Of a stretch of 43,104 nt of DNA, positions 9,838-18,020 are shown in pieces. A program made the position numbers and the translations under genes. Location of the stretch: the NCBI GenBank assembly GCA_964635995.1, contig CAZWRA010000005.1, positions 1 to 43,104 of the forward strand, given 5' to 3'. How positions within the stretch are numbered: position 1 is the stretch's first letter; each line of letters opens with the position of its first letter. The notes under the pieces are model-generated. The model was given only the letters and a program-made list of their open reading frames with translations. It was not told the origin of the DNA and ran no database searches. The stretch comes from JAGQLF01 sp964635995. GTDB lineage: Bacteria > Patescibacteriota > Dojkabacteria > J137.

Positions 9838-11580
9838 TCAGAGTATTGTTTGTGTTGTACCATTTTGGAATTCTAAAATTACATTCGTTATATCAGTGGT
9901 AATTTCTTTAGTTAAATTATAAAAGGTAGTGCTACCAACAATATCCTGTGAGTTACCATTTAAAACAACAGTTCCATTATTATGATTAAATGTTGCAGTA
10001 CCCCTTTGAAAATTTCCTTTAACGCTAATTGTACTTGGGGCAGTGAAAGTACCTGAAGAAAGATTAAGAGTATTATTAATTACAACGTTGCTGTATGTAC
10101 TTAAATCAAGAGTCCCTCCGTTAAGTAAAATATGTCCAGTTTCTAACTCATTAAACCCACTTATTGAAGATCCAGAGTTCAAGGTAAAGGATCCAATGGT
10201 TGTAAGCTTACCTGTTCCGGATAAAACATCGCTTAGCGTTAAATCATCTGGGATAATAGGACTTTCTCCTAATGGTAAAGTACAGTTATTTAAAACTGTT
10301 TTTGTATCAGTTTGTCCAGTAAAGGAAACATTATTGAATAATTTATTGTTACAAGCAATAGTTGCAGTACCCCCAATAAATCTAATTGAACCATTATTAT
10401 GATTAAATGTTGTGTCGCTTCCAAGAAAGAATGTTGAATTCACTGTCATCTCTGAAGGAGGGGCAGTAAAAGTACTTCCTGAGGTTATATTAACGGATGC
10501 AGCATTTATAGAACCAGTAGGTAAAACTAGGGTACCTGCGCTTGATACATTTATAGTTCCTGATAATGTGAATGGTGAGTAGGAGCTGAAATTCATATTT
10601 GCAGAACTTACTGTCAAAGATATAGAGTTAAGTCCACTAAATCCATTCAAATTTGCAGTAGAGTAAAATCCTAAGGTTGTAATTGATGAAGCATCAAGAG
10701 TCCCAGATCCAACCAGAGTTCCGTATAGATTGAACGTTTGAAATGTACCTAAACTTGGATTGTTACCAATATTAAATGTACATGTTGCCTGCAATGTTAT
10801 TGCTCCAGAAAGATAATAAGCTTGAGACAAAGATACATCACTAAATGTTTTATTACCGCATTCATAAGTTACATTTGTATTTGGATTAAGAACAATCGGA
10901 CCATTTTGATTAAATGTTACTCCACTATCAACAAAAAAATTATTATTTACAGCAATTCCAGCTGATGGAGTGGTAAAAGTACTTGTGTCATTTAAATCAA
11001 GTGCACTAATTTGGATCATGCCTAGAGAGGAAGGTAGTATTAATGTCCCAGCATTAGAAACATCAATTGATCCACCATTTAAATTGAATGTTGAGAAGCT
11101 AGAGAAATCATATGCTTTTCCCGAGATGTTAATTGTTCTTGTATTTAGACCATTAAACCCATTTAAAGAAGACGTTGATTGTAGAATAATAGTAGAAACG
11201 TTAGTAGCAGTAAAAGTTCCTGAACCTGATAATGTTCCAAGTAAGTTAAGTGTGCCTATATCCCCAACGTTAGGATTGTTACCTAAAGGTAAATTACAAT
11301 TACTATTAATGGTTAAACTCCCACTTCCTGAAATCGAACTGTTAAGTGTGACAGTATTAAATATTGCATTTCCGCATGAAAAAGTAGTGCTTGAACTTGG
11401 ATTAAAATTTATATGTCCACCATTTGCATTAAAAGTAGCAGTGTTAGCAACTGTAAAATTTCCAGTAAAAGTCATAGTTCCAGGACTAGCAGTGAAAGTA
11501 CTTGTATCTGTAACATTAAATGTTGAAACTAAAATCTGCCCCGTTGGAATTGGTAAGACTAAATTGCCTCCATTAGACAC
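9838..11580 (-). pseudogene. Giant protein fragment: beta-solenoid-like repeats 3 to 5
   Basis: This is the longest open piece (about 580 codons). It is rich in Gly, Ser, Thr and Asn and contains recurring elements: FNHNNGT-type strands, TFTAPS, a CGN or CNN motif about 45-50 residues before a second Cys, and GTLSGSGTL turns. The regular short strands and turns suggest a right-handed beta-solenoid of the filamentous-haemagglutinin type, which is inference from composition. The GTG at 11580 is only the first codon able to initiate after the previous stop; the frame is open up to 11740. Confidence 0.72.
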
Positions 11581-12480
11581 TTCTAAAATTCCTTGAAGAT
11601 TAAAAGTCGTGTAGCTACTGAAATCAATGTTCTTTCCTGTAATATAAAGAGACCTTAAATCAATTCCACTGAATCCAACTAAATTTGCTGTAGGATATAA
11701 TCTTATACCTCCAAATACACTTGTTGTGTTAATTGTCCCTTAACCTGTTAAAGTTCCATAAATAATGTAATTTCCTGGACGAGAAATATTTGGATTGTTG
11801 CCGATTGGGAAAGTACAATCATCTCTTATGATTACATTTGCGTTAGAAGAAGATGCATTTGCGTTTAAATTAACAACATTAAAAACAGCATTCCCGCAAA
11901 AATAATCTACACTACTTGTTGAGGTGAAATTTACAGTACCATTATTTTGATTAAAAGTTGCAGTTGAATCTATATCTAAATCACCACTAATTGAAATTAT
12001 TCCAGACGGAGCAGTAAATGTACTAGTATCAAGTACAGAAAGAGAAGTTATGTTAATAGCTCCAGTAGGACTTGGAAGAGATAAACTACCTCCATTTTGA
12101 ACAACGACGGTTACACTTAAATTAAATGTAGTAAATCCCGAAAAGTCGGCAGTATAGCCAATTACATATAAGGATCTAGAGTCAAAACCACTAAATCCTG
12201 ATAAAACTGCCCCGGGATTTAATCGAACAGATCCATTAACATTCGATGCACTTAGAGTTCCTGTACCTGATAAAGTTCCAAAAACAAGCAAATTCCCAGG
12301 TCTAGAAAGGTTAGGATTATTACCCAATGGAAAGTTACAATCACTGTTAACTGTCGTATTTGAGCTGGAAGAACTAATATTTGCATTTAATGTAACAAGA
12401 TTAAACACAGCATTCCCACAGGAGTAGGTATAACTGCTTGTAGGATTTAAATTTAATGTACCTCCACTTGCGTTAAAAGT
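9840..12480 (-). repeat. Five beta-solenoid-like protein repeats, period about 520 bp
   Basis: CGN/CNN-encoding motifs occur near 12420, 11895, 11375, 10860 and 10340, a regular spacing of 515-525 bp (about 173 aa). Each unit carries a pair of cysteines, so an intra-repeat disulfide is plausible. The units are diverged at nucleotide level, so they are ancient rather than recent duplications. Confidence 0.75.
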
Positions 12481-12804
12481 AGCCGAAGGGCTTATGGTCA
12501 TTCCTCTGGAAATTGTTGTTATCCCAGTGGATGCAGTAAAACTACCACCATTTAATGTAAATGTTTGAAAATTAACAGGATGGCTTCCAGCGATAAAATT
12601 ACCGTTATTTTGATTATATACACTTGAAACAGTTAAAGATCTTGCAAGAGATATTGTACCTGTATAACCGCTATTTATATTTAAGGTATATACTGTTCCA
12701 ACAAAACTAGCATCTACTATAGCATCTTTTGAGCTTGTCCCATCAAAAATAATAGTGTCTGCTGCTGCAGGGCAGACATCTCCAGACCAGTTTGCGCAAG
12801 TTGA
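11740..12804 (-). pseudogene. Giant protein fragment: mature N-terminus and beta-solenoid-like repeats 1-2
   Basis: The frame is open from just after the TGA at 12805 to the TAA at 11740. The first part (STCANWSGDVCP, then DTIIFDG and TVYTLNI) is a typical start of CPR surface proteins after the signal peptide. Two solenoid-like units follow, each with a CGNAVF motif and a second Cys (DCNFPLGNNP / DCTFPIGNNP). An internal ATG at 12501 exists but is not a likely natural start. Confidence 0.72.
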
Positions 12805-12996
12805 TCAGTTATTATTAGCTCCACCTCCATCCCAAGTTCTTGTTGCTGCTGAGAGCTGAGTAAATGCAATAAAAGGTACAAGTAGAGTTAACAAATAAAA
12901 AATTACAAATACAAGAATAATCTCAGATCTAGTAGAGCTCTTTAATTCTTTAATTATTTTTATTTTTTGAGCTACAGACTCTTTTGTCTTTTTCAA
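12805..12996 (-). pseudogene. Giant protein fragment: N-terminal signal peptide, 63 codons then TGA
   Basis: A basic N-terminus (KKTKESVAQKIKIIKELK) precedes a hydrophobic segment at about residues 25-47 and a possible cleavage near LSAATR, so the ancestral protein was exported. The mature part begins TWDGGGANNN and meets TGA at 12805-12807. The start is TTG at 12994-12996. No Shine-Dalgarno sequence is seen. If still translated, the product would be a 63-residue signal-peptide stub. Confidence 0.6.
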
Positions 12997-13019
12997 AATA
13001 TTAGGCCAAAAGTATTTTA

Positions 13020-13241
13020 TTAAATTTCAGATAGTTTCTTTACTGCTTTATATAATTTAGCAATTTGAGAAAAGGTAATAAAGCCTTTTATTAAAAATAT
13101 TTCATTAGAATTAACTAATTGTGAATATTTATGGGCAATTTCAAACTTGTCTGATATAATCTCAGAGCTCTGGAGAGAGTGGTGAAAACTTATTTTTTCT
13201 TTACTGTATATGATAAATAGCTTACAAAACTTCTTAGACAA
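13020..13241 (-). CDS. Doubtful small protein, 73 aa
   Basis: An open frame lies just before the giant gene on the same strand (24 bp from its stop to the TTG start). It has no recognisable family, no membrane segment and many Lys/Ile/Phe residues. It overlaps the 5' end of the oppositely oriented 13210-13851 gene by 32 bp, which argues against the first ATG. It may be a real short gene with a later start, a remnant, or chance. Confidence 0.3.
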   Translation of the reverse strand: MSKKFCKLFIIYSKEKISFHHSLQSSEIISDKFEIAHKYSQLVNSNEIFLIKGFITFSQIAKLYKAVKKLSEI

Positions 13242-13851
13242 TTTAAGAATTGAAACACTAATAATAGTAACATTTGCATACCTGTTGATTCTTTGGATTT
13301 TAGTACCTACATGGGTTTATCTTGATTCTAAAAAGAAATTTAATAATCCTTATCTTCCAGTACTTTTCTTTTTTCTAATATTACCTCTTAATATTCCAGG
13401 TTTAATTTTCTATATAATTATAAGACCTGACGAAAGTGATGATATGGAGGGCTCATCTATAGATGATCACATTCTTCATGTCCCTATTGTAAAATTTTTA
13501 GATAAAAGTAACGATTTTGTAATGTCTTTTGATTTAAGAATTAATGGAAAAGTAATTGATAAAGAAAAAAGATCGAATCTTAATATGAATCTATCAATTG
13601 ATCCTGATGAAAGTTCAGTGACTGTTATTGAAGAGCTTGCAGAGAAGAAAGAAGAACCATCTGCAAAAATTGAGTTAGGGAAAAAACAAAAAGATCATAA
13701 AGGAAGTATTTCTAAACTTAAACATAACTTCACCGCAACTATGCGTGAAGTAAAAGGCTTCTTTATTATTGAAGAAGAGGATGATGAAAATGAGGTGCCT
13801 GAAGCTCCTAAAACAGAACATAAAAAGCATAAGAAAAAGAAAAGAAAGTAA
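13210..13851 (+). CDS. Two-helix membrane protein with charged cytosolic tail, 213 aa
   Basis: Two hydrophobic segments (about 17-37 and 47-69) flank WVYLDSKKKF, and the second is followed by IIRPDES. This hairpin resembles the PLDc_N-type membrane anchor (aromatic-x-D-x-x-x-x on the loop, RP after helix 2). The rest is hydrophilic, with an acidic patch near 180-195 and a Lys/His-rich C-terminus (KKHKKKKRK). The next gene follows after 19 bp and encodes an LCP-like protein, so an envelope role is likely by context. Function is unknown. No Shine-Dalgarno sequence precedes the ATG. Confidence 0.8.
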   Translation: MINSLQNFLDNLRIETLIIVTFAYLLILWILVPTWVYLDSKKKFNNPYLPVLFFFLILPLNIPGLIFYIIIRPDESDDMEGSSIDDHILHVPIVKFLDKSNDFVMSFDLRINGKVIDKEKRSNLNMNLSIDPDESSVTVIEELAEKKEEPSAKIELGKKQKDHKGSISKLKHNFTATMREVKGFFIIEEEDDENEVPEAPKTEHKKHKKKKRK

Positions 13852-13859
13852 ACTTGCGA

Positions 13860-13865
13860 TAGAAT
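13860..13865 (+). promoter_or_regulatory. Possible -10 element of a near-leaderless mRNA
   Basis: TAGAAT lies 5 nt before the ATG at 13871, the spacing expected if transcription starts at or just before the start codon. There is no clear -35 hexamer upstream, so this is weak. Confidence 0.3.
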
Positions 13866-13870
13866 AATTC

Positions 13871-15106
13871 ATGGCATTAAGGTTTAGTTTTGAACAGAGC
13901 TTTATTGGTCAGGCTTTAAATAAGTTTCGACGCAGAAGTAGAGGTTCTAAAAAAAAGGGTAAAAAAGCAAATGATCATATTCAGTTAATATTTTCACTAT
14001 CTTTCATTAAGAAATTAATTGGAAATATTCCTTCATTAGTTAAGATTGTTTTATTAATATCAGTTGTACTAACAATAATCCTTTATCCTGTATCTACTTA
14101 TTTTTCTATTCAGCCTAAACCTTTTGAATCAAACGATTTGGCGACAAAGCCTACAATCTTTAACAGCAATTACTTTCACACTGTAATATATGGAATTTCA
14201 GAAAATGATAATTATAAATATGTAGATTATATTGTTATTGCAGCTCATGGAGATCAAACAAAGTTAATACAAGTTACTCCATTATTTTCATCTCAAAAAT
14301 ATGGAAATGTTTCATTAAGATCGTTTCTTAATGAGGTAGAAAGTGATGAAGGTGGTACAAAAATGCATAAATTAAATGATGCAATAAGTACAATGCTTGG
14401 AGTAAGAATTGACAGATACATTATGGTGAGAACAGAGTACATTAATTCTTATTTTCAAGATAAAAAAATAAATCTTGATGATAATATTTTTAATACAGAT
14501 CTTATTAATAATTCAGAATATATAAATAATCAGACCCAAGCAACTTATGATTTTTTTCAAAATTCTTTTGATCTACTAAATAAGTTTAGACTTTTCTGGT
14601 CATTACCTAAAGTTACAGAAAATATCTATACAGATATGTCTCGGAGTGAGCTTGTAAGATTTTTCGGAAGATTTAGTTCAGGCAAAAGTATTCAGATTGT
14701 TAGTCTTGGACTTGATTACGGAAATATTTACGAATCACCAGATAAGGTTTTAAGTATTGAGCCTAATTACATAATTATTGATGAAAAATTACTTGGTTTT
14801 TTAAGTAATATTGAGATTCTAGCAGAACAGTGTGAAATAGAGATCTATAATGCATCGACAGTTCGTGGATTAGCTTCAGCACTTTCAAGAGAGCTTCAAA
14901 ATCAGGGAATTAATATAGTTAAATTTGGAAATTATTTTGAGTCAGAGAAAGAGACGACTTTATTTTTAAGAGATGAAAGTGATTTCACTAAATACACTAA
15001 TACAATTTTAGCGGTTCAACAAAGCTTGAGAGGTGATGTTAAAATCGAAGTTGGAAAGTACCCTTATAATCAAACAGGGGATTTAATTTTAGTGTTAGCA
15101 GATTAG
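13871..15106 (+). CDS. LytR/CpsA/Psr-like envelope protein with LytR_C domain, 411 aa
   Basis: A basic cytosolic N-terminus (about 20-35) precedes one transmembrane helix (about 57-79) and a long extracytoplasmic part. KLNDAISTMLGVRIDRYIMV matches the K-x-N-x-A...(I/V)D-x-Y segment of LCP domains, but the Pro-Arg-Asp and other arginines that bind the polyprenyl pyrophosphate are not evident. The last 90 residues (from about EIEIYNASTVRGLASALSREL) match the LytR_C domain: strand, N-x-(S/T)-x-x-x-G-x-A, helix. LCP proteins transfer glycopolymers to the cell wall; with a degenerate pocket this one may be structural or regulatory. It ends 2 bp before yebC and is likely in one operon with it. Confidence 0.75.
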   Translation: MALRFSFEQSFIGQALNKFRRRSRGSKKKGKKANDHIQLIFSLSFIKKLIGNIPSLVKIVLLISVVLTIILYPVSTYFSIQPKPFESNDLATKPTIFNSNYFHTVIYGISENDNYKYVDYIVIAAHGDQTKLIQVTPLFSSQKYGNVSLRSFLNEVESDEGGTKMHKLNDAISTMLGVRIDRYIMVRTEYINSYFQDKKINLDDNIFNTDLINNSEYINNQTQATYDFFQNSFDLLNKFRLFWSLPKVTENIYTDMSRSELVRFFGRFSSGKSIQIVSLGLDYGNIYESPDKVLSIEPNYIIIDEKLLGFLSNIEILAEQCEIEIYNASTVRGLASALSRELQNQGINIVKFGNYFESEKETTLFLRDESDFTKYTNTILAVQQSLRGDVKIEVGKYPYNQTGDLILVLAD

Positions 15107-15108
15107 TT

Positions 15109-15846
15109 ATGGCAGGTCATTCAAAATGGGCAAATATTAAAAGAACTAAAGAAGCACAGGATAAAAAAAGAGCTTCAGTATTTACGAAACTTTCTAAAGA
15201 TATAACTGTAACTGTAAAACTTGGAGAAAGTGGAGATCCAGGTTTTAACCCAATGTTAAAGGTTGCGATTGATAAAGCAAAGGCAGCGAACATGCCAAAC
15301 GATAAGATCCAAAAAGCAATAGATAAGGGACTTGGAATTTCTGATACTGATGACGCAACTTTCGAAAACACTTATGAGTTTTACGGACCTAATGGAACAG
15401 CTTTTATAGTAGATTGTGAGACTGATAATCCAAATAGGGTAGTCATTGAGCTGAAAGTTATTGCGAATAAATTAGGACTAAAAATGGCTTCGGAGGGATC
15501 TATTTCATGGCAGTTTAAAGAGCAAGGAATGATTTTAATAAATGTTCCTGAAGATAATGATATCGATGAGATAGTTCTTGAATTGCTTGAAATTGAAGGC
15601 ATTATTGATGTTGAAAAAAATGATGAGTATAGAAAGATTATTATTTCAACTGAAAAGATTGACCTAAAAAGAATTTTTGATTCAATAAAAGGAAAATTTC
15701 CTAATATTGAAGTTGAGAAAGCAGAACTAATAAAAGCTACTGAGAATATGATTGAAATTGATTCGGAAACAGAAAAAAGAACAGAAGAAATAAGGGAAGC
15801 ATTTGAAGAAAATGCAGACATTTCAAATATTTGGACTAACTTCTAA
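15109..15846 (+). CDS. yebC: YebC/TACO1-family regulator
   Basis: The N-terminus MAGHSKWANIKRTKEAQDKK and the following KLSKDITVTVKLG and KAANMPNDKIQKAIDKG are family signatures, and 245 aa is the normal length. Members were first described as transcriptional regulators and more recently as factors that help translation through difficult proline stretches. They often sit next to ruvC, as here (2-bp gap). The acidic C-terminus ends in NIWTNF, close to the usual aromatic family ending. No Shine-Dalgarno sequence is present. Confidence 0.96.
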   Translation: MAGHSKWANIKRTKEAQDKKRASVFTKLSKDITVTVKLGESGDPGFNPMLKVAIDKAKAANMPNDKIQKAIDKGLGISDTDDATFENTYEFYGPNGTAFIVDCETDNPNRVVIELKVIANKLGLKMASEGSISWQFKEQGMILINVPEDNDIDEIVLELLEIEGIIDVEKNDEYRKIIISTEKIDLKRIFDSIKGKFPNIEVEKAELIKATENMIEIDSETEKRTEEIREAFEENADISNIWTNF

Positions 15847-15848
15847 AA

Positions 15849-16337
15849 ATGGATTCAAAAAAACGTGTGCTTGGAATTGACGTTGGGATCGCTATTTGCG
15901 GTTGGGCAATTGTTGAAAAAGATCCTATGTTTGCAAACAAGAATAAACTCATTGAATGTGGAGCTGTACTAACACAACCTGAGCAAAGTGTTACTAATAG
16001 ATTAGGGTTAATTTACTCAGGACTTATGGAAGTTATTGATAAATTTTCACCAAATATAGTTGCTGTAGAAAGTATTTTCTATTTTAAAAATCAAAAAACA
16101 ATTATTTCAGTAAGTCAGGCAAGAGGAGTAATTCTTTTAGCTTCTGAGCATAGAAATCTTCCTACATTCGATTACACACCGCTACAGGTAAAGACTGCTC
16201 TTACTGGTTATGGAAGGGCAGAGAAGAAACAAATTCAGAAGATGATAAAACTTATTTATGGGCTTCCAGAAATTCCTAAGCCAGATGACATTGCTGATGC
16301 AATAGCTGTAGCTACATGTCATTTAAACACTCATTAG
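15849..16337 (+). CDS. ruvC: Holliday junction resolvase RuvC
   Basis: The 162-aa length is normal. Catalytic acidic residues are visible: D11 in LGIDVG, E74 in VAVESIF, and D146/D147 and D150 in KPDDIADAIAVATCH. RuvC is a dimeric RNase H-fold endonuclease that cuts four-way junctions loaded with RuvAB. It starts 2 bp after yebC. It is separated from ruvA by a GC-rich palindrome, so ruvAB may be transcribed separately. Confidence 0.97.
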   Translation: MDSKKRVLGIDVGIAICGWAIVEKDPMFANKNKLIECGAVLTQPEQSVTNRLGLIYSGLMEVIDKFSPNIVAVESIFYFKNQKTIISVSQARGVILLASEHRNLPTFDYTPLQVKTALTGYGRAEKKQIQKMIKLIYGLPEIPKPDDIADAIAVATCHLNTH

Positions 16338-16413
16338 CCCGTCCTAGCAGGAGGGAAAAGGGGAGGTAGAATGTATAAATCTACCCCTCCTAAACCTCCC
16401 CTGCTAGGGGAGG
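16338..16413. repeat. GC-rich imperfect palindrome between ruvC and ruvA
   Basis: cctagcag (16343-16350) pairs with ctgctagg (16401-16408), and ggtaga (16365-16370) pairs with tctacc (16380-16385) around a short AT loop. The G-rich and C-rich arms between them pair imperfectly, giving a stem of about 27 bp. The block is far richer in G+C than its surroundings and looks inserted. The CCTCCCC...GGGGAGG style resembles dispersed palindromic elements (REP/MITE-like) in small-genome bacteria. It could terminate or attenuate read-through from ruvC. No second copy was found in this window. Confidence 0.8.
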
Positions 16414-16425
16414 AATAATATGATG

Positions 16426-16431
16426 TATAAT
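16426..16431 (+). promoter_or_regulatory. -10 box of a leaderless ruvA promoter
   Basis: A perfect TATAAT ends 6 nt before the ruvA ATG at 16438. The usual start point, about 7 nt downstream of the hexamer, would be the A of ATG, so the mRNA would be leaderless. No -35 match is found at the normal distance, where the palindrome lies. Confidence 0.55.
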
Positions 16432-16437
16432 TAACAG

Positions 16438-17022
16438 ATGATCGGATTTATTGATGGAAAACTTAAATGTGTATTAGACGATGGGAGTTTAATCGTTGAT
16501 GTTAATGGAGTAGGGTACAATATTCATGCAGTAAATTTTGGAGCATTAAATGAAGGAGATAATGTTTCTCTTTTTATTCATACAAATGTAAGAGAAGATG
16601 ATATTTCTCTTTGGGGGTTTAATACTAAAGAAGAGCTTTCTATCTTTAAACTGCTTCTTTCTGTTTCTGGAGTTGGTGCAAAAACAGCAATAAATTTAAT
16701 TACAGTTCTTGGTCATGATCAAATTGTTACTTCTATTTATAACTCTGATTCAAAAGAGTTAAAGGTAAAAGGAGTAGGAGGAAAGACAGCTGAGAAAATA
16801 ATATTGGATCTAAAAGACAAGGTAGATATTTCAAAAGTTACAGGCAATGTTGTTAGCGGAAGAGTGTTAGATGATAAAAAGATAGAAAATGTTAAAGATG
16901 CCCTTAAATCACTAGGATACAGGGAGAAAGACATAATTAGTTCGTTGTCTAAGTTAGATAAGTTAGCTATAAATAGCCTATCAGAACAAGAATTAATAAA
17001 GACATTATTACTAAAATTATAA
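16438..17022 (+). CDS. ruvA: Holliday junction branch-migration protein RuvA
   Basis: The 194-aa protein has the three RuvA domains: an N-terminal OB-fold (MIGFIDGKL...VGYNIH), two helix-hairpin-helix motifs (LLLSVSGVGAKTA and LKVKGVGGKTAEKIILDLKDK), and a C-terminal three-helix domain (DALKSLGYREKDI) that contacts RuvB. RuvA forms tetramers that hold the junction in open square shape. Its TAA shares one base with the ruvB ATG, so the two are translationally coupled. Confidence 0.97.
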   Translation: MIGFIDGKLKCVLDDGSLIVDVNGVGYNIHAVNFGALNEGDNVSLFIHTNVREDDISLWGFNTKEELSIFKLLLSVSGVGAKTAINLITVLGHDQIVTSIYNSDSKELKVKGVGGKTAEKIILDLKDKVDISKVTGNVVSGRVLDDKKIENVKDALKSLGYREKDIISSLSKLDKLAINSLSEQELIKTLLLKL

Positions 17023-18020
17023 TGGAAGAGGATATAACATCACCAAGCGTTAAAAGTGAATTAGAGGTAAATTTAGAGGGAGCATTAAGACCAAAAAATT
17101 TTTCTGAAATTATTGGAAGAGATGTAGAGAAGAGGAGCATAGGAATTATGATTGATTCTGCGAAGAAAAGAGATGCTTCAGTAGATCATATTCTTTTTCA
17201 TGGTCCTCCTGGTTTAGGAAAAACTACTTTTGCTTATGTAATTGCTAAGGAGCTCGGATATAACCTCCATGTGACTAGCGGATCTGTAATAGAGAAGGCC
17301 GGTGATTTAGCTGCAATTTTGACTTCTCTTGAACCATATTCTGTGCTTTTCATTGATGAAATACACAGATTAAAAAGAACAATTGAAGAGATTTTATATC
17401 CTGCAATGGAGGAAAATGTCTTAGATATTGTAATTGGAAAAGGTCCGAATGCTCGAACACTAAGAATTGACCTTCCGAAATTTACAATAATTGGGGCAAC
17501 AACTAAACTTTCAATGATTAGTGCTCCATTAAGAGATAGATTCGGAATGAATTTCAGATTAGATTTCTATAATGAAGATGAGTTAACTGAGCTAGTAAGA
17601 CAAAAGGCAAATATGATGAACATAAGAATTAATGATGATGCAAGCGTAGAAATTGCGAAAAGATCAAGAATGACAGCCAGAATTGCAATTAGAATTTTAA
17701 AAAGAGTTAGAGATTTAGCAACTGTTAATAACAAAGAATTAATAGATATGATTACGACTAGGGAGGCATTAGAGCTTCTTGATATTGATGAACAGGGCTT
17801 AAGTAGGACTGATCGAGCGATTTTGAGCGCATTAATTCAAAATTTTAGCGGTAAACCTGTTGGCCTAGGAACTTTAGCAGCTTCAATTTCAGAAGAACCA
17901 GAAACAGTTGAGACAGTTTATGAACCTTTTCTATTAAAAAAAGGCTTTATTGAGCGTACTCATCGAGGTAGAATGGCAACATCGAAAGCGATTGAAATTT
18001 ATAATACAATAGTTTTGTAA
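17022..18020 (+). CDS. ruvB: Holliday junction helicase motor RuvB
   Basis: The 332-aa AAA+ ATPase carries Walker A GPPGLGKTT (61-69), Walker B LFIDEIHRL (109-117), sensor-1 GATTK and the arginine-rich LRDRFG box. A C-terminal winged helix (EPFLLKKGFIERTHRGR) is present. RuvB hexamers pump DNA through RuvA-bound junctions. The start overlaps ruvA by one base, and the stop overlaps the next gene in the same way (TAATG), so transcription of that membrane protein is probably linked. Confidence 0.97.
   Translation: MEEDITSPSVKSELEVNLEGALRPKNFSEIIGRDVEKRSIGIMIDSAKKRDASVDHILFHGPPGLGKTTFAYVIAKELGYNLHVTSGSVIEKAGDLAAILTSLEPYSVLFIDEIHRLKRTIEEILYPAMEENVLDIVIGKGPNARTLRIDLPKFTIIGATTKLSMISAPLRDRFGMNFRLDFYNEDELTELVRQKANMMNIRINDDASVEIAKRSRMTARIAIRILKRVRDLATVNNKELIDMITTREALELLDIDEQGLSRTDRAILSALIQNFSGKPVGLGTLAASISEEPETVETVYEPFLLKKGFIERTHRGRMATSKAIEIYNTIVL

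Larger units (their letters stand above)
3899..12996 (-). pseudogene. Giant repeat-containing surface protein, eroded by seven stops and two frameshifts
   Basis: The fragments on the minus strand join into one ancestral gene of about 9.1 kb (roughly 3,030 codons) starting at a TTG at 12996. Order: signal peptide/membrane segment; five beta-solenoid-like repeats with a period near 520 bp; twelve Fn3-like repeats of about 125 aa; Pro/Glu/Gly-rich linker; transmembrane segment; cytosolic-looking C-terminal beta domains with further hydrophobic segments. The lesions are TGA 12805, TAA 11740, TGA 9838, TAA 9364, a one-base insertion near 8730, TAA 7557, an extra base in the T6 run at 5945-5950, TGA 5657 and TAA 4187. 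Between lesions the frame is cleanly open and homologous repeat to repeat, so decay is recent. The parent type is a cell-surface adhesin or stalk-like protein, as is common in CPR. No function can survive a stop at codon 64. Confidence 0.85.

Noticed and set aside
10043..11596. Plus-strand open frames of 119 and 208 aa at 10043-10402 and 10970-11596
   Set aside because: They are antisense to the repetitive solenoid region, have low-complexity Val/Pro/Leu composition that mirrors it, and match no family.
3899..12996. Stop-codon reassignment or read-through explaining the broken giant gene
   Set aside because: Both TAA and TGA occur as breaks, two breaks are frameshifts, and intact genes in the same window end in TAA and TGA (for example pilin copy 1 and pilN end in TGA).
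15117..15821. Minus-strand Ser/Phe-rich open frames opposite yebC
   Set aside because: They are reverse-strand shadows of a well-conserved gene.
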